Of a stretch of 64,000 nt of DNA, positions 1 through 7,888 are shown one piece after another (the stretch's first letter is position 1; each line of letters begins with the position of its first letter). Source of the stretch: Paraflavitalea pollutisoli. Its GTDB lineage: Bacteria; Bacteroidota; Bacteroidia; Chitinophagales; Chitinophagaceae. A program made the translations under genes and the position numbers. The notes beneath the pieces were generated by a model. That model worked only from the letters and a program-made list of their open reading frames with translations, did no database searches and was not told where the DNA came from. The stretch spans positions 1,363,949 to 1,427,948 of the forward strand of contig NZ_JARKMX010000008.1 of the NCBI RefSeq assembly GCF_029360705.1, written 5' to 3'.

Positions 1-1459
1 TATTGACATAGGTATAGAGCTTGTACGGCTTGGACACATCCTTGCCCTGGTAGCTGTTGAGGTCATACGCCGCCGTACCCTTCAGTGACAGGCCTTTTAC
101 AAAAGGCACGTCATAGATCAACGAGAAGGTTGATTGCACATTGCGGTTGACCGTTTCGCTGTAACCAGTCAGGTTGGCATTGGAGAGGGCCAGCGGATTC
201 TGGTTGGAGGGCGATACTACAGCCGGGTATTCAGGATTGTTGTTGGCGTAAGGACGTTCTGTGGGCAACGTCACACGGGTACCCTTGAAGATATTGAAGA
301 AGTTTTCACCCGGTGTGGTGCGCTTGTCGTAGCGGCCACCGATGAGCACTTCTGCTTTCAGGTTTTTCACCAGTTCGGTCGTAATGTTAGAGCGGAAATT
401 GTACCGCTTGTAGTTCATATCATTGCTGCGCAGGTAGCTGTTCTCATCTACATAAGCCAGACCGATATAATACTGCGTCTTTTCATTACCACCAGAGGTG
501 CTGATATTGTGTTGTTGCTGGATAGCGGTTTTCTTCATGGCAACATCGTACCAATCAGTGCTTTCATAACCGGGAGCACCATCGATCCATTTCTGCAATT
601 CTTCTTTAGACACAAAAGGAGCGCCGGTAGCCAGCAGAGCAGCATCGTTGCGCATCTGCATCCATTCAGAGGCGCTGGCCATGCGGGGAACATCAGTAGG
701 TTGTGAAAAACCCACGACGCCGGTATAGTTGAAGGTAGCACGGCCTCTTGCTCCTTTCTTGGTGGTCACGATCACGACACCATTGGAAGAGCCAAAACCA
801 TAGATTGCGGCAGAGGCATCTTTCAGGAAGGAGACACTTTCGATATCATCCGCATTGAGGCGCTGGAACTCGCCGGAACCATCGCGCACGATACCATCGA
901 TCACAAACAGCGGTGTTCCAAAACCCCGCAGGTTGATCATGTTTTCGAAGGTGCCGGGCTCGCCACCCAGCTGGCGGATCTGGAGACCCGCCACCTTACC
1001 CTGGAGTTTTTGCGCCAGGCTGACGTTGGTCGTCGTTTGGATATCCTTGTTGCTGATATTGCTGACGGAACCGGTCAGTGTTTCTTTCTTCCGCGTACCG
1101 TATCCTACCACCACTACATCCGACAACTGGTCGTCTGAATCAGCGAGGGTCACTTCGAAGATGGTGCGGGTGCCGATCTTTTCGACCAGATCTTTCTTTC
1201 CCACAAAAGAAAATATGAGTTCAGTGGCGGTTGCCGGAACGGTAATGGAAAAAGCACCTTCGGCATTGGTGGTCGCTGCCGATGTATAGGCATCGGTACC
1301 AGGCGCGGTGCCATTGGTGGTTCGTACGGCTACGGTTACACCGGGCAATGGTTTCCGGGCTGCGTCGGTGACCTTCCCGCTCAGGGTCTTCTGCTGTGCG
1401 ACGACCCAACCGGGCAACGCGCAAAGCATTATGAGTAGCATGCAAGACAGTCGTTTCAT
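1..1459 (-). CDS. SusC/RagA-family TonB-linked outer membrane receptor (N-terminal part, cut by window start)
   Basis: The first about 486 codons of an outer-membrane TonB-dependent receptor that imports oligosaccharides together with a SusD lipoprotein; the rest lies beyond position 1. The ATG at 1459 opens a signal peptide (MKRLSCMLLIMLC..., cleavage after a VVAQ-like motif). A carboxypeptidase-regulatory-like beta domain with KTLSGKVTDAARKPLPGVTV follows, then a plug domain with the usual DVVVVGYGT, LRGFGTPLFVIDG and SNGVVIVTTKKG motifs. The GH92 gene lies just upstream on the same strand (128-bp gap), so the two probably form one PUL; its SusD would be expected further left, outside the window. 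Substrate is inferred only from the GH92 neighbour (mannose-containing glycan). Confidence 0.93.
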   Translation of the reverse strand, partial: MKRLSCMLLIMLCALPGWVVAQQKTLSGKVTDAARKPLPGVTVAVRTTNGTAPGTDAYTSAATTNAEGAFSITVPATATELIFSFVGKKDLVEKIGTRTIFEVTLADSDDQLSDVVVVGYGTRKKETLTGSVSNISNKDIQTTTNVSLAQKLQGKVAGLQIRQLGGEPGTFENMINLRGFGTPLFVIDGIVRDGSGEFQRLNADDIESVSFLKDASAAIYGFGSSNGVVIVTTKKGARGRATFNYTGVVGFSQPTDVPRMASASEWMQMRNDAALLATGAPFVSKEELQKWIDGAPGYESTDWYDVAMKKTAIQQQHNISTSGGNEKTQYYIGLAYVDENSYLRSNDMNYKRYNFRSNITTELVKNLKAEVLIGGRYDKRTTPGENFFNIFKGTRVTLPTERPYANNNPEYPAVVSPSNQNPLALSNANLTGYSETVNRNVQSTFSLIYDVPFVKGLSLKGTAAYDLNSYQGKDVSKPYKLYTYVN

Positions 1460-1587
1460 AATTCAGTTAATTGTTTAATTGATGAAGGTTTTGGTCGTTG
1501 TACCGAATGGGTGTCATGGCGGGTAAAAGCTGGCATTGTTCATGGATAGCATCGTTTTGGTGTTTGAAATAAATAGTTCGTTGATCG

Positions 1588-3843
1588 TTAGAATCCTGCG
1601 GTGGCAGTGCCCCATCGCTTGTTCGGCTTCGGCCCCATTTCCAACTCCAGGTGGCCACCGTTCATGAGTTGATCATGTGTGAACCAGGGTGTATTCAGGG
1701 CGATGCCGTTCATCTTCGCGCTTTGTATGTATTTGTTTTGAACGCTGCTGTTGTTGGCCGTAAGCCTGAACTGTTTGCCATTTTGCAGCTGGATCGCCAC
1801 CTTGCTGAACAATGGGCTGCCAATGGTGTACAGCGGCTGTCCCGGTGTAACGGGATAAAAACCCATGGAGGCAAATACGACGAATGCCGTCATGCCACCC
1901 CCATCTTCATCACCGGGAATACCAAATACATTGTCTTTGAACCATACATCGAGCAGGAAACGCACGGCCTTTTGTGTTTTCCAGGGAGAAGCGGTGTAGT
2001 TATACAACCACGGAATGTGGAAGCTGGGCTCATTGCCCATGGAGAATTGGCCAACAAGGCCGGTGGCGTCGGGAAACTTGTTCCAAAACTCATGTTTGCC
2101 ACGGCCCAGCCCCTCGCGGAAGAGTTGATCGAGCCGCTCTTCAAAGGTCTGCCGACCGCCCATGAGCCGTATCAGATCGGGTATATCCTGCTGTACCTGC
2201 CAGAGATAGGTATAGCCGTTGTTCTCATCGTAGTAATCACGACCACCGGGACCACCGTCAAACTTGAGATCGATGTTGATCCAGTTGCCGTGCTTGTCTT
2301 TGGGCAAGAAGAACTTTTTCTCCGGATGCCACAGGTTACGATAGTTCTGTCCGCGGGGCGTGAACAGCTCATAGTCTGCCTGCTTGCCCAGGTCTTTGGC
2401 GAGTTGCGCCAGTGCCCAGTCGTCGTAGCTGGTGCCCAGGGTAACGGCTACGGCCTGCCGCTTTTCGAAGTTATCCACCAGGGGCTCCGTTTCTTTTTCA
2501 CCCGGCGACAGGGCGGGAAAATAGCCCTTGCTGTGGTAGAAATCGTCCAGGGCAGTTTTGGGTCCGTTGCGCCAGGGAATGATGGTAGCATCGGTCGCAT
2601 TTTTGCGCATGCCCGCATAGGCTTTCTGTATATCGAAATTGCGCAGCCCTTTGCGCCAGGCATCGAGAAAAACGACGGAGGAATGAAATCCATTCATGCA
2701 GGCATGATCGCCGAACAGTACCGGGAAGGTGGGCATCCAGCCGCTTTGCTCATACATGCGTACATACGATTGCAGCATGTCTTCTTCCTGCTTCGGGTTC
2801 AGGATCATCCGCAGGGGGTGGTGTGCGAGGTAGGTATCCCAGGCCCAGTCATCTACATAAAAAGGACGCTGGTCTTTGTTGACCTGTTTGTTGTAGCCAC
2901 TGTAATAACAGCCTCCTTCGGTTATATCCACCATGCGTTCGTAACAACGGTACAGCGCGGTGTAAAAGGAACGCTTCTGGGCTTCGGTACCGCCCGCTAC
3001 CTGTATTTGACCGATGTCGGTTTCCCAGGCTTTGCGGGCCTGGGCCACGATTGTCGTAAAGCTTTTGCCAGTCAATTCTGCTGCATAGTTCAGCCTGGCC
3101 TGTTCGGCGCTGACGTAGCTGAGGGCATAGCGCAACTCCACCTCGTTGGTCGTGGCAGGAAAACTGATCCAGGCTTTGGCGCCTTTGCCGGTAACGGTCT
3201 GGCTGGTCTGTAACTGGCCGTTGGCCAGGGTACCGGGTTTACCGGGCACCGACCAGGTGCCATAGAGATATACTTTTATGTCACCATGCCAGGTTTCGTA
3301 GCCAGTGACCTCTGTGGTGCTGGAAAAATGGTATTGACCTTCGTCGCCATTGTACCCATCAAGCAGGATGGCCTTATGGGCCGATGGGGGAAAACGGAAC
3401 CGGTAGATGCCTGTTTTACGGCCGGGGGTGAACTCCACCCCTATTTCGTCATCGAGCAGCCAGGTGCTATAATGCCAGGGATGGTTGACTTCGAGGTCAT
3501 GATCCCAGGTATAGCGAGCCTGCCAGCTTTGGGCGGTAACGGGTTTTACGCTGGGTTTGATGGCAAATACCTGCCCCAGCCGGTGCGAGACGATGTTGAG
3601 GGGGAAACTGGCGATCTGATTATCAAGGTAGTCTTTTCGTTGGGGGGCTACCCGGATCATCTGGTTGGGCAACTGGATGGTGGGTCGGGTGGGCTCCAAT
3701 AGATGCCCCACCGATCCGATGGTGGGGTCCACATAATCAAGGACGGACTTCGCGGGTTCGGGACGGACGGACCGGGCCGGCTGACGCGCCAATAAAGTCG
3801 ATGCGGGGCTGATTAGCAATGCCCATAGCAGTAGCTTTTTCAT
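1588..3843 (-). CDS. GH92 family alpha-mannosidase, secreted
   Basis: A glycoside hydrolase family 92 exo-alpha-mannosidase, a calcium-dependent inverting family acting on alpha-mannosides of N-glycans or mannans. It is about 751 residues, normal for the family. The ATG at 3843 gives a clean signal peptide (MKKLLLWALLISPAS); a longer reading frame exists upstream, but its N-terminus would bury the signal peptide. Family hallmarks seen are the early VDPTIGSVGH segment, GNEP near residue 602 (catalytic acid region) and GDEDGGGMTAF near residue 644 followed by SMGFYPVTPG, which holds the catalytic-base/calcium region. It lies directly upstream of the SusC gene on the same strand. Linkage specificity cannot be read from sequence. 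Confidence 0.93.
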   Translation of the reverse strand: MKKLLLWALLISPASTLLARQPARSVRPEPAKSVLDYVDPTIGSVGHLLEPTRPTIQLPNQMIRVAPQRKDYLDNQIASFPLNIVSHRLGQVFAIKPSVKPVTAQSWQARYTWDHDLEVNHPWHYSTWLLDDEIGVEFTPGRKTGIYRFRFPPSAHKAILLDGYNGDEGQYHFSSTTEVTGYETWHGDIKVYLYGTWSVPGKPGTLANGQLQTSQTVTGKGAKAWISFPATTNEVELRYALSYVSAEQARLNYAAELTGKSFTTIVAQARKAWETDIGQIQVAGGTEAQKRSFYTALYRCYERMVDITEGGCYYSGYNKQVNKDQRPFYVDDWAWDTYLAHHPLRMILNPKQEEDMLQSYVRMYEQSGWMPTFPVLFGDHACMNGFHSSVVFLDAWRKGLRNFDIQKAYAGMRKNATDATIIPWRNGPKTALDDFYHSKGYFPALSPGEKETEPLVDNFEKRQAVAVTLGTSYDDWALAQLAKDLGKQADYELFTPRGQNYRNLWHPEKKFFLPKDKHGNWINIDLKFDGGPGGRDYYDENNGYTYLWQVQQDIPDLIRLMGGRQTFEERLDQLFREGLGRGKHEFWNKFPDATGLVGQFSMGNEPSFHIPWLYNYTASPWKTQKAVRFLLDVWFKDNVFGIPGDEDGGGMTAFVVFASMGFYPVTPGQPLYTIGSPLFSKVAIQLQNGKQFRLTANNSSVQNKYIQSAKMNGIALNTPWFTHDQLMNGGHLELEMGPKPNKRWGTATAGF

Positions 3844-3975
3844 ATTGCAGGCAAACAGTTTCGTTGAAATTTCTACCTGCAAGAAAGCCCGAAGAGACTA
3901 ACAAAGGCATTAATAAACCTATTAATTGAGAAATTAATTGCTTGTTTTTTAGAATTTTATGGCAAAAGGCAGTTA

Positions 3976-3995
3976 ATCCCGCCGTCGGGCGGGAT
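3976..3995. repeat. Perfect inverted repeat, 8-bp arms
   Basis: ATCCCGCC and GGCGGGAT are separated by 4 nt (GTCG). There is no U-run next to it, so it is not an obvious intrinsic terminator. It lies 132 bp upstream of the GH92 start. Confidence 0.6.
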
Positions 3996-4110
3996 GTAGC
4001 GGCCACAAAGGGCCAGTCGGCGGTCGGGAGCCTACCTCACCGGTTTGACCAGCCAGGTGGCCGGCCCGCTCCGATCAAAGAGGTTAGTGCTTGCCCGAGG
4101 AGGTCCCGGC

Positions 4111-4195
4111 TGTAAAGTCACTTCCGGAATAGGATCTACTATTGTAAAGCCATAGCAGGAAAAACCTGCTTACCTGTAAAGCTTATGCAGGAAAA
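4111..4195 (+). repeat. Three TGTAAAG-headed repeats at 32-bp period
   Basis: TGTAAAG begins at 4111, 4143 and 4175, exactly 32 bp apart. The second and third copies extend to 21 bp with 17 identical positions (TGTAAAGC, four variable bases, GCAGGAAAA); the first is more diverged. The spacing is close to three helical turns. Confidence 0.6.
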
Positions 4196-4300
4196 GATAG
4201 TAAAAGCAACCAGCACTGAGCAGGGTTTAGGCCTGCGCAAACCCGGGTTCACGTCGGGGCAAACGCAGTGTAACGCCGTGCCAAAGCCGGATCAATGAGG

Positions 4301-4363
4301 GACCAAACGCGGCCATACGCGCGTTTGGTCCGCGTTTAGTGTGCGTTTGGTGCGCGTTTGACC
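4301..4363 (+). repeat. 11-bp tandem array A with upstream inverted copy
   Basis: Four head-to-tail 11-bp units occupy 4320-4363: CGCGTTTGGTC, CGCGTTTAGTG, TGCGTTTGGTG, CGCGTTTGACC. The exact reverse complement of the first unit (GACCAAACGCG) sits at 4301-4311, so a perfect 11-bp stem with an 8-nt loop can form. Confidence 0.85.
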
Positions 4364-4417
4364 CGAACGAGCCCCTTAGCAGCTGCGCTCAAAGACCGGG
4401 ATCGCACCACCAACGGA

Positions 4418-4502
4418 GCGGGGATGCAGCGCCTCTAGATAGACCCGCTATGTCTCCGCTCTATGTCCGCTGCATCTCCGCTGCATCTCCGCTGCATCCT
4501 CT
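4418..4502 (+). repeat. 11-bp tandem array B with upstream inverted copy
   Basis: Five 11-bp units occupy 4448-4502: CTATGTCTCCG, CTCTATGTCCG, CTGCATCTCCG (twice) and CTGCATCCTCT. An inverted, nearly matching copy (GCGGGGATGCAGCG) is at 4418-4431, allowing a 14-bp stem with one wobble pair. It follows array A after about 55 bp. Confidence 0.85.
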
Positions 4503-4618
4503 CTAACCGCGTACATTATCAATACATTAGGTGAGCACCCGGCGAGCAGGGGTCTCGAAGCAGGCATACTAACTGATAACCAGCCTAATAAGTTATACCA
4601 TGAATAAATCTGAAGCAT

Positions 4619-7174
4619 TTATAGCCCGGTAATGTCAGTGAAGGGCCGGTCGAAGTCCTGGCCGTAGTTCTCACGGTATTCCTTGGTGTATTTCACCCAC
4701 ACCTCTTTGGCCAGGCCGTGGCGGCCCAGGTAAGTGAGGCTCTTGCATTTCCAGACCAGGGCATCTTCGTTGAGCTGGTCAAACAGGAACATGCAATTGG
4801 CCACGCGGATGATGAATTCGGCATCGGCCGCCAGGTCGGCGCGGGAAAGATAGTCGAGCAGGACATCGGTGACCTTGCCCGATACTTCCGATTTGATGTC
4901 ATCGAGCCAGTTGTAGTGGATGGTGCTGAGGAAATTGCCCCGGCCAGCTACCTGTATCAATTGTTGGATATATTGTTTGTTGGCCGGTTCGGGCGCTGCC
5001 ACCAGGAGGGCAAACCGCTGGTAGTCGATCGTGACGCTGTCATTCAATACTTCGAGTTTCCATTTACCCGATTCTTTGCCCACATGCCACTCGCCTACTT
5101 TTTCCAGGATGCCTTTCAGCTTGACCACATTGACGGAAAAGTTGTTCCGCGCATCCTTCAACGGCTTATCGCCCCACAACAGCTCATACAGCTTTTCGGA
5201 GGCAATGCCTTTGCCATCGCGGACCGTATAGGTCAGCATCAACAGGAACAACTCGCGCAACAAGGGCGTAAACAGCTTGGTGATGTCGTTGGCTTCTTTA
5301 TCGAATACTTCCAGGGGGCCAAACAGGTGGATGGAGGCCGTGTCTTTATGCGACACACCTTCCCCCGTTGTGCCATCGCTGGTTTCCGCTGCCGGTAATA
5401 CCGATACTGCCGGAGCCGTCACCGCCACATTCGCGGGCTGCGCTACGGCCGGAACGGAGGGTCGGTGTTTTCGCTTGCGCATCAAGACCACCACACTTCC
5501 GGCAATCACGATGCCTGCCGCTAAAAACCATATCCAATCGTTGGAAGCGGCTTTGGGTGGTGGTGGCGCTACTTCTATTTTATTGGGGGGAAAGTCGAGG
5601 GTAAAGACCTTCACCTCGCTTTCATTCTGCTTGTTGGTGAAGATGGTAACGGCCACCAGTTTCTGGCTGGCGGGGCTGTAATAGAGATCGGCGAAGGATT
5701 CAATATCGTGAAACGCATAGGGAATGGTATCTGCCATCAATGCGTACCGCGGCGCTGTCAGCGAGCCACGAATCAGTTGCAGAGAAGAGTTGAACCGGTC
5801 GATCGGATGTGTCAGCGCATAGTATTCACCAGCTACCGCATCGATGACCATGCTGTTGGCAAAACAGAAAGGGGCTGCGGGATCGGGCAGGTGGTAGATA
5901 CTTTTGAAAGCACTGTTTTTAACATCGAAGGCCAGTAACTCGTAACTGTACCGGGGATTGATGGACTGATCGCCCGTTTTACTGCCAAAACCACCCATGA
6001 TCCAGGCTGTATCGCCCGTTTCGCTACTGCCCAATGCTGCCAGGTAACGGGGCATGAAGAAATCTCCTTTGGTATCAATCGACTCCCATTCTTTGGAGGG
6101 GAGGTGGTAGCGCTGTACTTCATTGCGGTATTGCAACTGTCCATACCCTCCTATTATATACAGGGCGCTATCGGTAGCAGACAGGAACTTATTGGCCTGC
6201 CAGTAAATCGTGAGCGGTCCGGGGGTGAAGTTATTGCTCCACCGGGCATTGGCAGGTTGCCAGCTACTCACTTCTTTTTCGTCGATGTCGATGTTGTACA
6301 GTGTTTCACCGGCAGCGTGGTAAATGGACTGGTTGCCCGGCGGCAGCGTATCGCGCCGGGTACTGAGGGGGATGGCAGTCAGTTGTGCATTGCGGACGGC
6401 ATATTGAAACAGGGTGTCTTTGCTGACAATGTACAGCAACTCCTTTTTTTTATCAAAGGCCACGCTGGCTACGCCCTTCATATGAATGAGTGTCGCTGGT
6501 GCCCAGTTCTGGTGCCGGGGTTTGATCCAAACGGGATTATCCACCCGCGCCACGACCTGTTGCAATTTGTCGGCAGCACGCTGTCCGCTGGTTTCATCCA
6601 GGGGATAATAGGCGCGTTGTTGTTTGTTCTCTTCGATACTGATGTCGCGGATATTCATCGGCGGCACATCGGTGATCTTGAAACCCGGCAGGTCGTTGGT
6701 ACCAAAGAATACCTGGTAACAGGTGCGGCTGTCGATGTTGGCGCGTCCTTTTCCTTTCAGGTCTTTGCCAAGGTAAAAAGTCACCTCATGGGTAGTGGGA
6801 TCCAGCGCAATCGTAAACCGGTTCCACTGACTGTATAGTTGCACAGAGTCGATGGTAAAAGTGGCGGTGACGGTATCGCCGATCACGGCATTGAATTGCA
6901 GTAACCGTTGGTTGTAGACAATATCGATGTTCTGGTGGTTGTTGCTCACCAGGCGAACGATGTAGCCGAAATAGGTTTCCAGGTGCGGCGTGAAAGAGAG
7001 ATCGAAGCTAATTGTGGTGGGTTTGGCACTGCAGATGGGACCGTCGGTGGACAGGTTGAGGCTGGTGCGTTTTTCGGGCACGACTTCATGGCTGGAAAAT
7101 CGCAACCCGTGCGACTGTCCCCATACATTATTCACCACCAGGATCAGGCATACCAATAAGAGGATTCTCCCCAT
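4619..7174 (-). CDS. Membrane-spanning regulator: Kelch-like sensor, TM helix, C-terminal winged-helix/SARP-type domain
   Basis: About 851 residues. The ATG at 7174 opens a signal peptide (MGRILLLVCLILVV). Next come a laminin-G/concanavalin-like segment (about 25-180) and repeated Kelch-like blades such as ALYIIGGYGQLQYRNEVQRY and TAWIMGGFGS (about 230-520). One TM helix (about 543-565, WIWFLAAGIVIAGSVVVLM) is followed by RKRKHR, which places the C-terminus in the cytoplasm. Residues about 613-715 look like an OmpR/SARP-type winged helix (SIHLFGPLEVF...LLWGDKPLKDARNNFSVNVV). A helical C-terminus resembling a bacterial transcriptional activator domain ends the protein. I infer a ToxR-like one-step transmembrane transcription factor; the ligand and targets are unknown. 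It is monocistronic, and its 3' side faces the repeat-rich region. Confidence 0.75.
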   Translation of the reverse strand: MGRILLLVCLILVVNNVWGQSHGLRFSSHEVVPEKRTSLNLSTDGPICSAKPTTISFDLSFTPHLETYFGYIVRLVSNNHQNIDIVYNQRLLQFNAVIGDTVTATFTIDSVQLYSQWNRFTIALDPTTHEVTFYLGKDLKGKGRANIDSRTCYQVFFGTNDLPGFKITDVPPMNIRDISIEENKQQRAYYPLDETSGQRAADKLQQVVARVDNPVWIKPRHQNWAPATLIHMKGVASVAFDKKKELLYIVSKDTLFQYAVRNAQLTAIPLSTRRDTLPPGNQSIYHAAGETLYNIDIDEKEVSSWQPANARWSNNFTPGPLTIYWQANKFLSATDSALYIIGGYGQLQYRNEVQRYHLPSKEWESIDTKGDFFMPRYLAALGSSETGDTAWIMGGFGSKTGDQSINPRYSYELLAFDVKNSAFKSIYHLPDPAAPFCFANSMVIDAVAGEYYALTHPIDRFNSSLQLIRGSLTAPRYALMADTIPYAFHDIESFADLYYSPASQKLVAVTIFTNKQNESEVKVFTLDFPPNKIEVAPPPPKAASNDWIWFLAAGIVIAGSVVVLMRKRKHRPSVPAVAQPANVAVTAPAVSVLPAAETSDGTTGEGVSHKDTASIHLFGPLEVFDKEANDITKLFTPLLRELFLLMLTYTVRDGKGIASEKLYELLWGDKPLKDARNNFSVNVVKLKGILEKVGEWHVGKESGKWKLEVLNDSVTIDYQRFALLVAAPEPANKQYIQQLIQVAGRGNFLSTIHYNWLDDIKSEVSGKVTDVLLDYLSRADLAADAEFIIRVANCMFLFDQLNEDALVWKCKSLTYLGRHGLAKEVWVKYTKEYRENYGQDFDRPFTDITGL

Positions 7175-7280
7175 AAGCAAGCTAAACAAATTATAAAGTA
7201 CAAATTAGGTATTCTGTCGTATTAATTCAACACGATCTATTGATAATAAGAATCTTGTGGAAAAAAGGAACGCCAGGTCC

Positions 7281-7769
7281 CTACAATGGCAACTCATTGG
7301 CCGTAAAGGCGAGCGGCATGAGTAGATTAGCATCGGGAATGATGTAGATCTGCCCGGTTTGTCCGGCCAGTATAAGACGTATGGGTTGTTGGGTGCGTTC
7401 TTCAAACTCTTTGATCCGTTGGCGGCAAATACCGCAGGGGCTGATGGGATGATCGTTGAGAATATCATCGCCCTGATAGCTGACGGCCAGCGTGTCGATG
7501 GGCAGGCCGGGCCAATTGACGCCAGCGGTGGCTAACAACACACTTTCGGCACAGATGCCGGCGGGATAAGAAGCATTCTCCTGGTTGGCTCCGGTAACGA
7601 TCTCACCGTTTTGCATACGGGCAGCCGCTCCTACGCGGAAATGCGAGTAAGGCGCCCAGGCTCGTTGGGTGGCGGTACGGGCGGTTTCCAGCAGCTGCGC
7701 ATCGGCCGGTGCCAGCTCTGTGCTATCCTCATATACTTCGTAACTGAATTTGTACTCGGTTGTTTTCAT
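7281..7769 (-). CDS. cdd: Cytidine deaminase
   Basis: A 162-residue zinc-dependent enzyme that converts cytidine/deoxycytidine to uridine/deoxyuridine in pyrimidine salvage. The zinc and catalytic residues are visible: Cys73 and Glu75 in GICAES, and Cys112 and Cys115 in PCGICR. The substrate-binding PYSHFRVGAA motif is near residue 40. Length and motif order match homotetrameric cytidine deaminases. ATG at 7769. It follows lepB on the same strand after a 119-bp gap containing a structured hairpin, so any read-through from lepB would be limited. Confidence 0.96.
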   Translation of the reverse strand: MKTTEYKFSYEVYEDSTELAPADAQLLETARTATQRAWAPYSHFRVGAAARMQNGEIVTGANQENASYPAGICAESVLLATAGVNWPGLPIDTLAVSYQGDDILNDHPISPCGICRQRIKEFEERTQQPIRLILAGQTGQIYIIPDANLLMPLAFTANELPL

Positions 7770-7789
7770 CGTGTCCTATTATAATAAAG

Positions 7790-7840
7790 CCGAAAGGCAA
7801 CTAGCAGATTGCTGTATGCAATTTACTGGCTGCCTTTCGG
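7790..7840 (-). terminator. Two-tier hairpin between lepB and cdd, probable terminator/attenuator
   Basis: CCGAAAGGCA (7790-7799) and TGCCTTTCGG (7831-7840) form a perfect 10-bp outer stem. Inside it ATTGC/GCAAT (7808-7822) forms a second 5-bp stem. Read on the minus strand, the outer stem is followed by CTTTATTATA, which is T-rich but not a pure T-run. It probably terminates lepB transcripts. Confidence 0.6.
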
Positions 7841-7888
7841 ACTTCAAATTATATTAATGCATTACCCGTTGAGCGGGTATGTTATCGG

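Larger units (their letters stand above)
3844..4618. other. 775-bp non-coding region rich in small repeats
   Basis: No credible gene on either strand. It lies upstream of GH92 and downstream of the Kelch/winged-helix gene. It contains a strong 8-bp-stem hairpin (3976-3995), three TGTAAAG words at exact 32-bp spacing (4111-4195), and two 11-bp tandem arrays with inverted copies (4301-4363 and 4418-4502). These are listed separately. Confidence 0.7.

Noticed and set aside
1651-3213. 520-codon open frame antisense to the GH92 gene
   Set aside because: Composition lacks recognisable domains; it is the complement of a strongly recognised GH92 gene whose codon bias keeps the opposite frame open.
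4301-4502. CRISPR-like array
   Set aside because: Units are 11 bp, contiguous and without unique spacers; no cas genes nearby.
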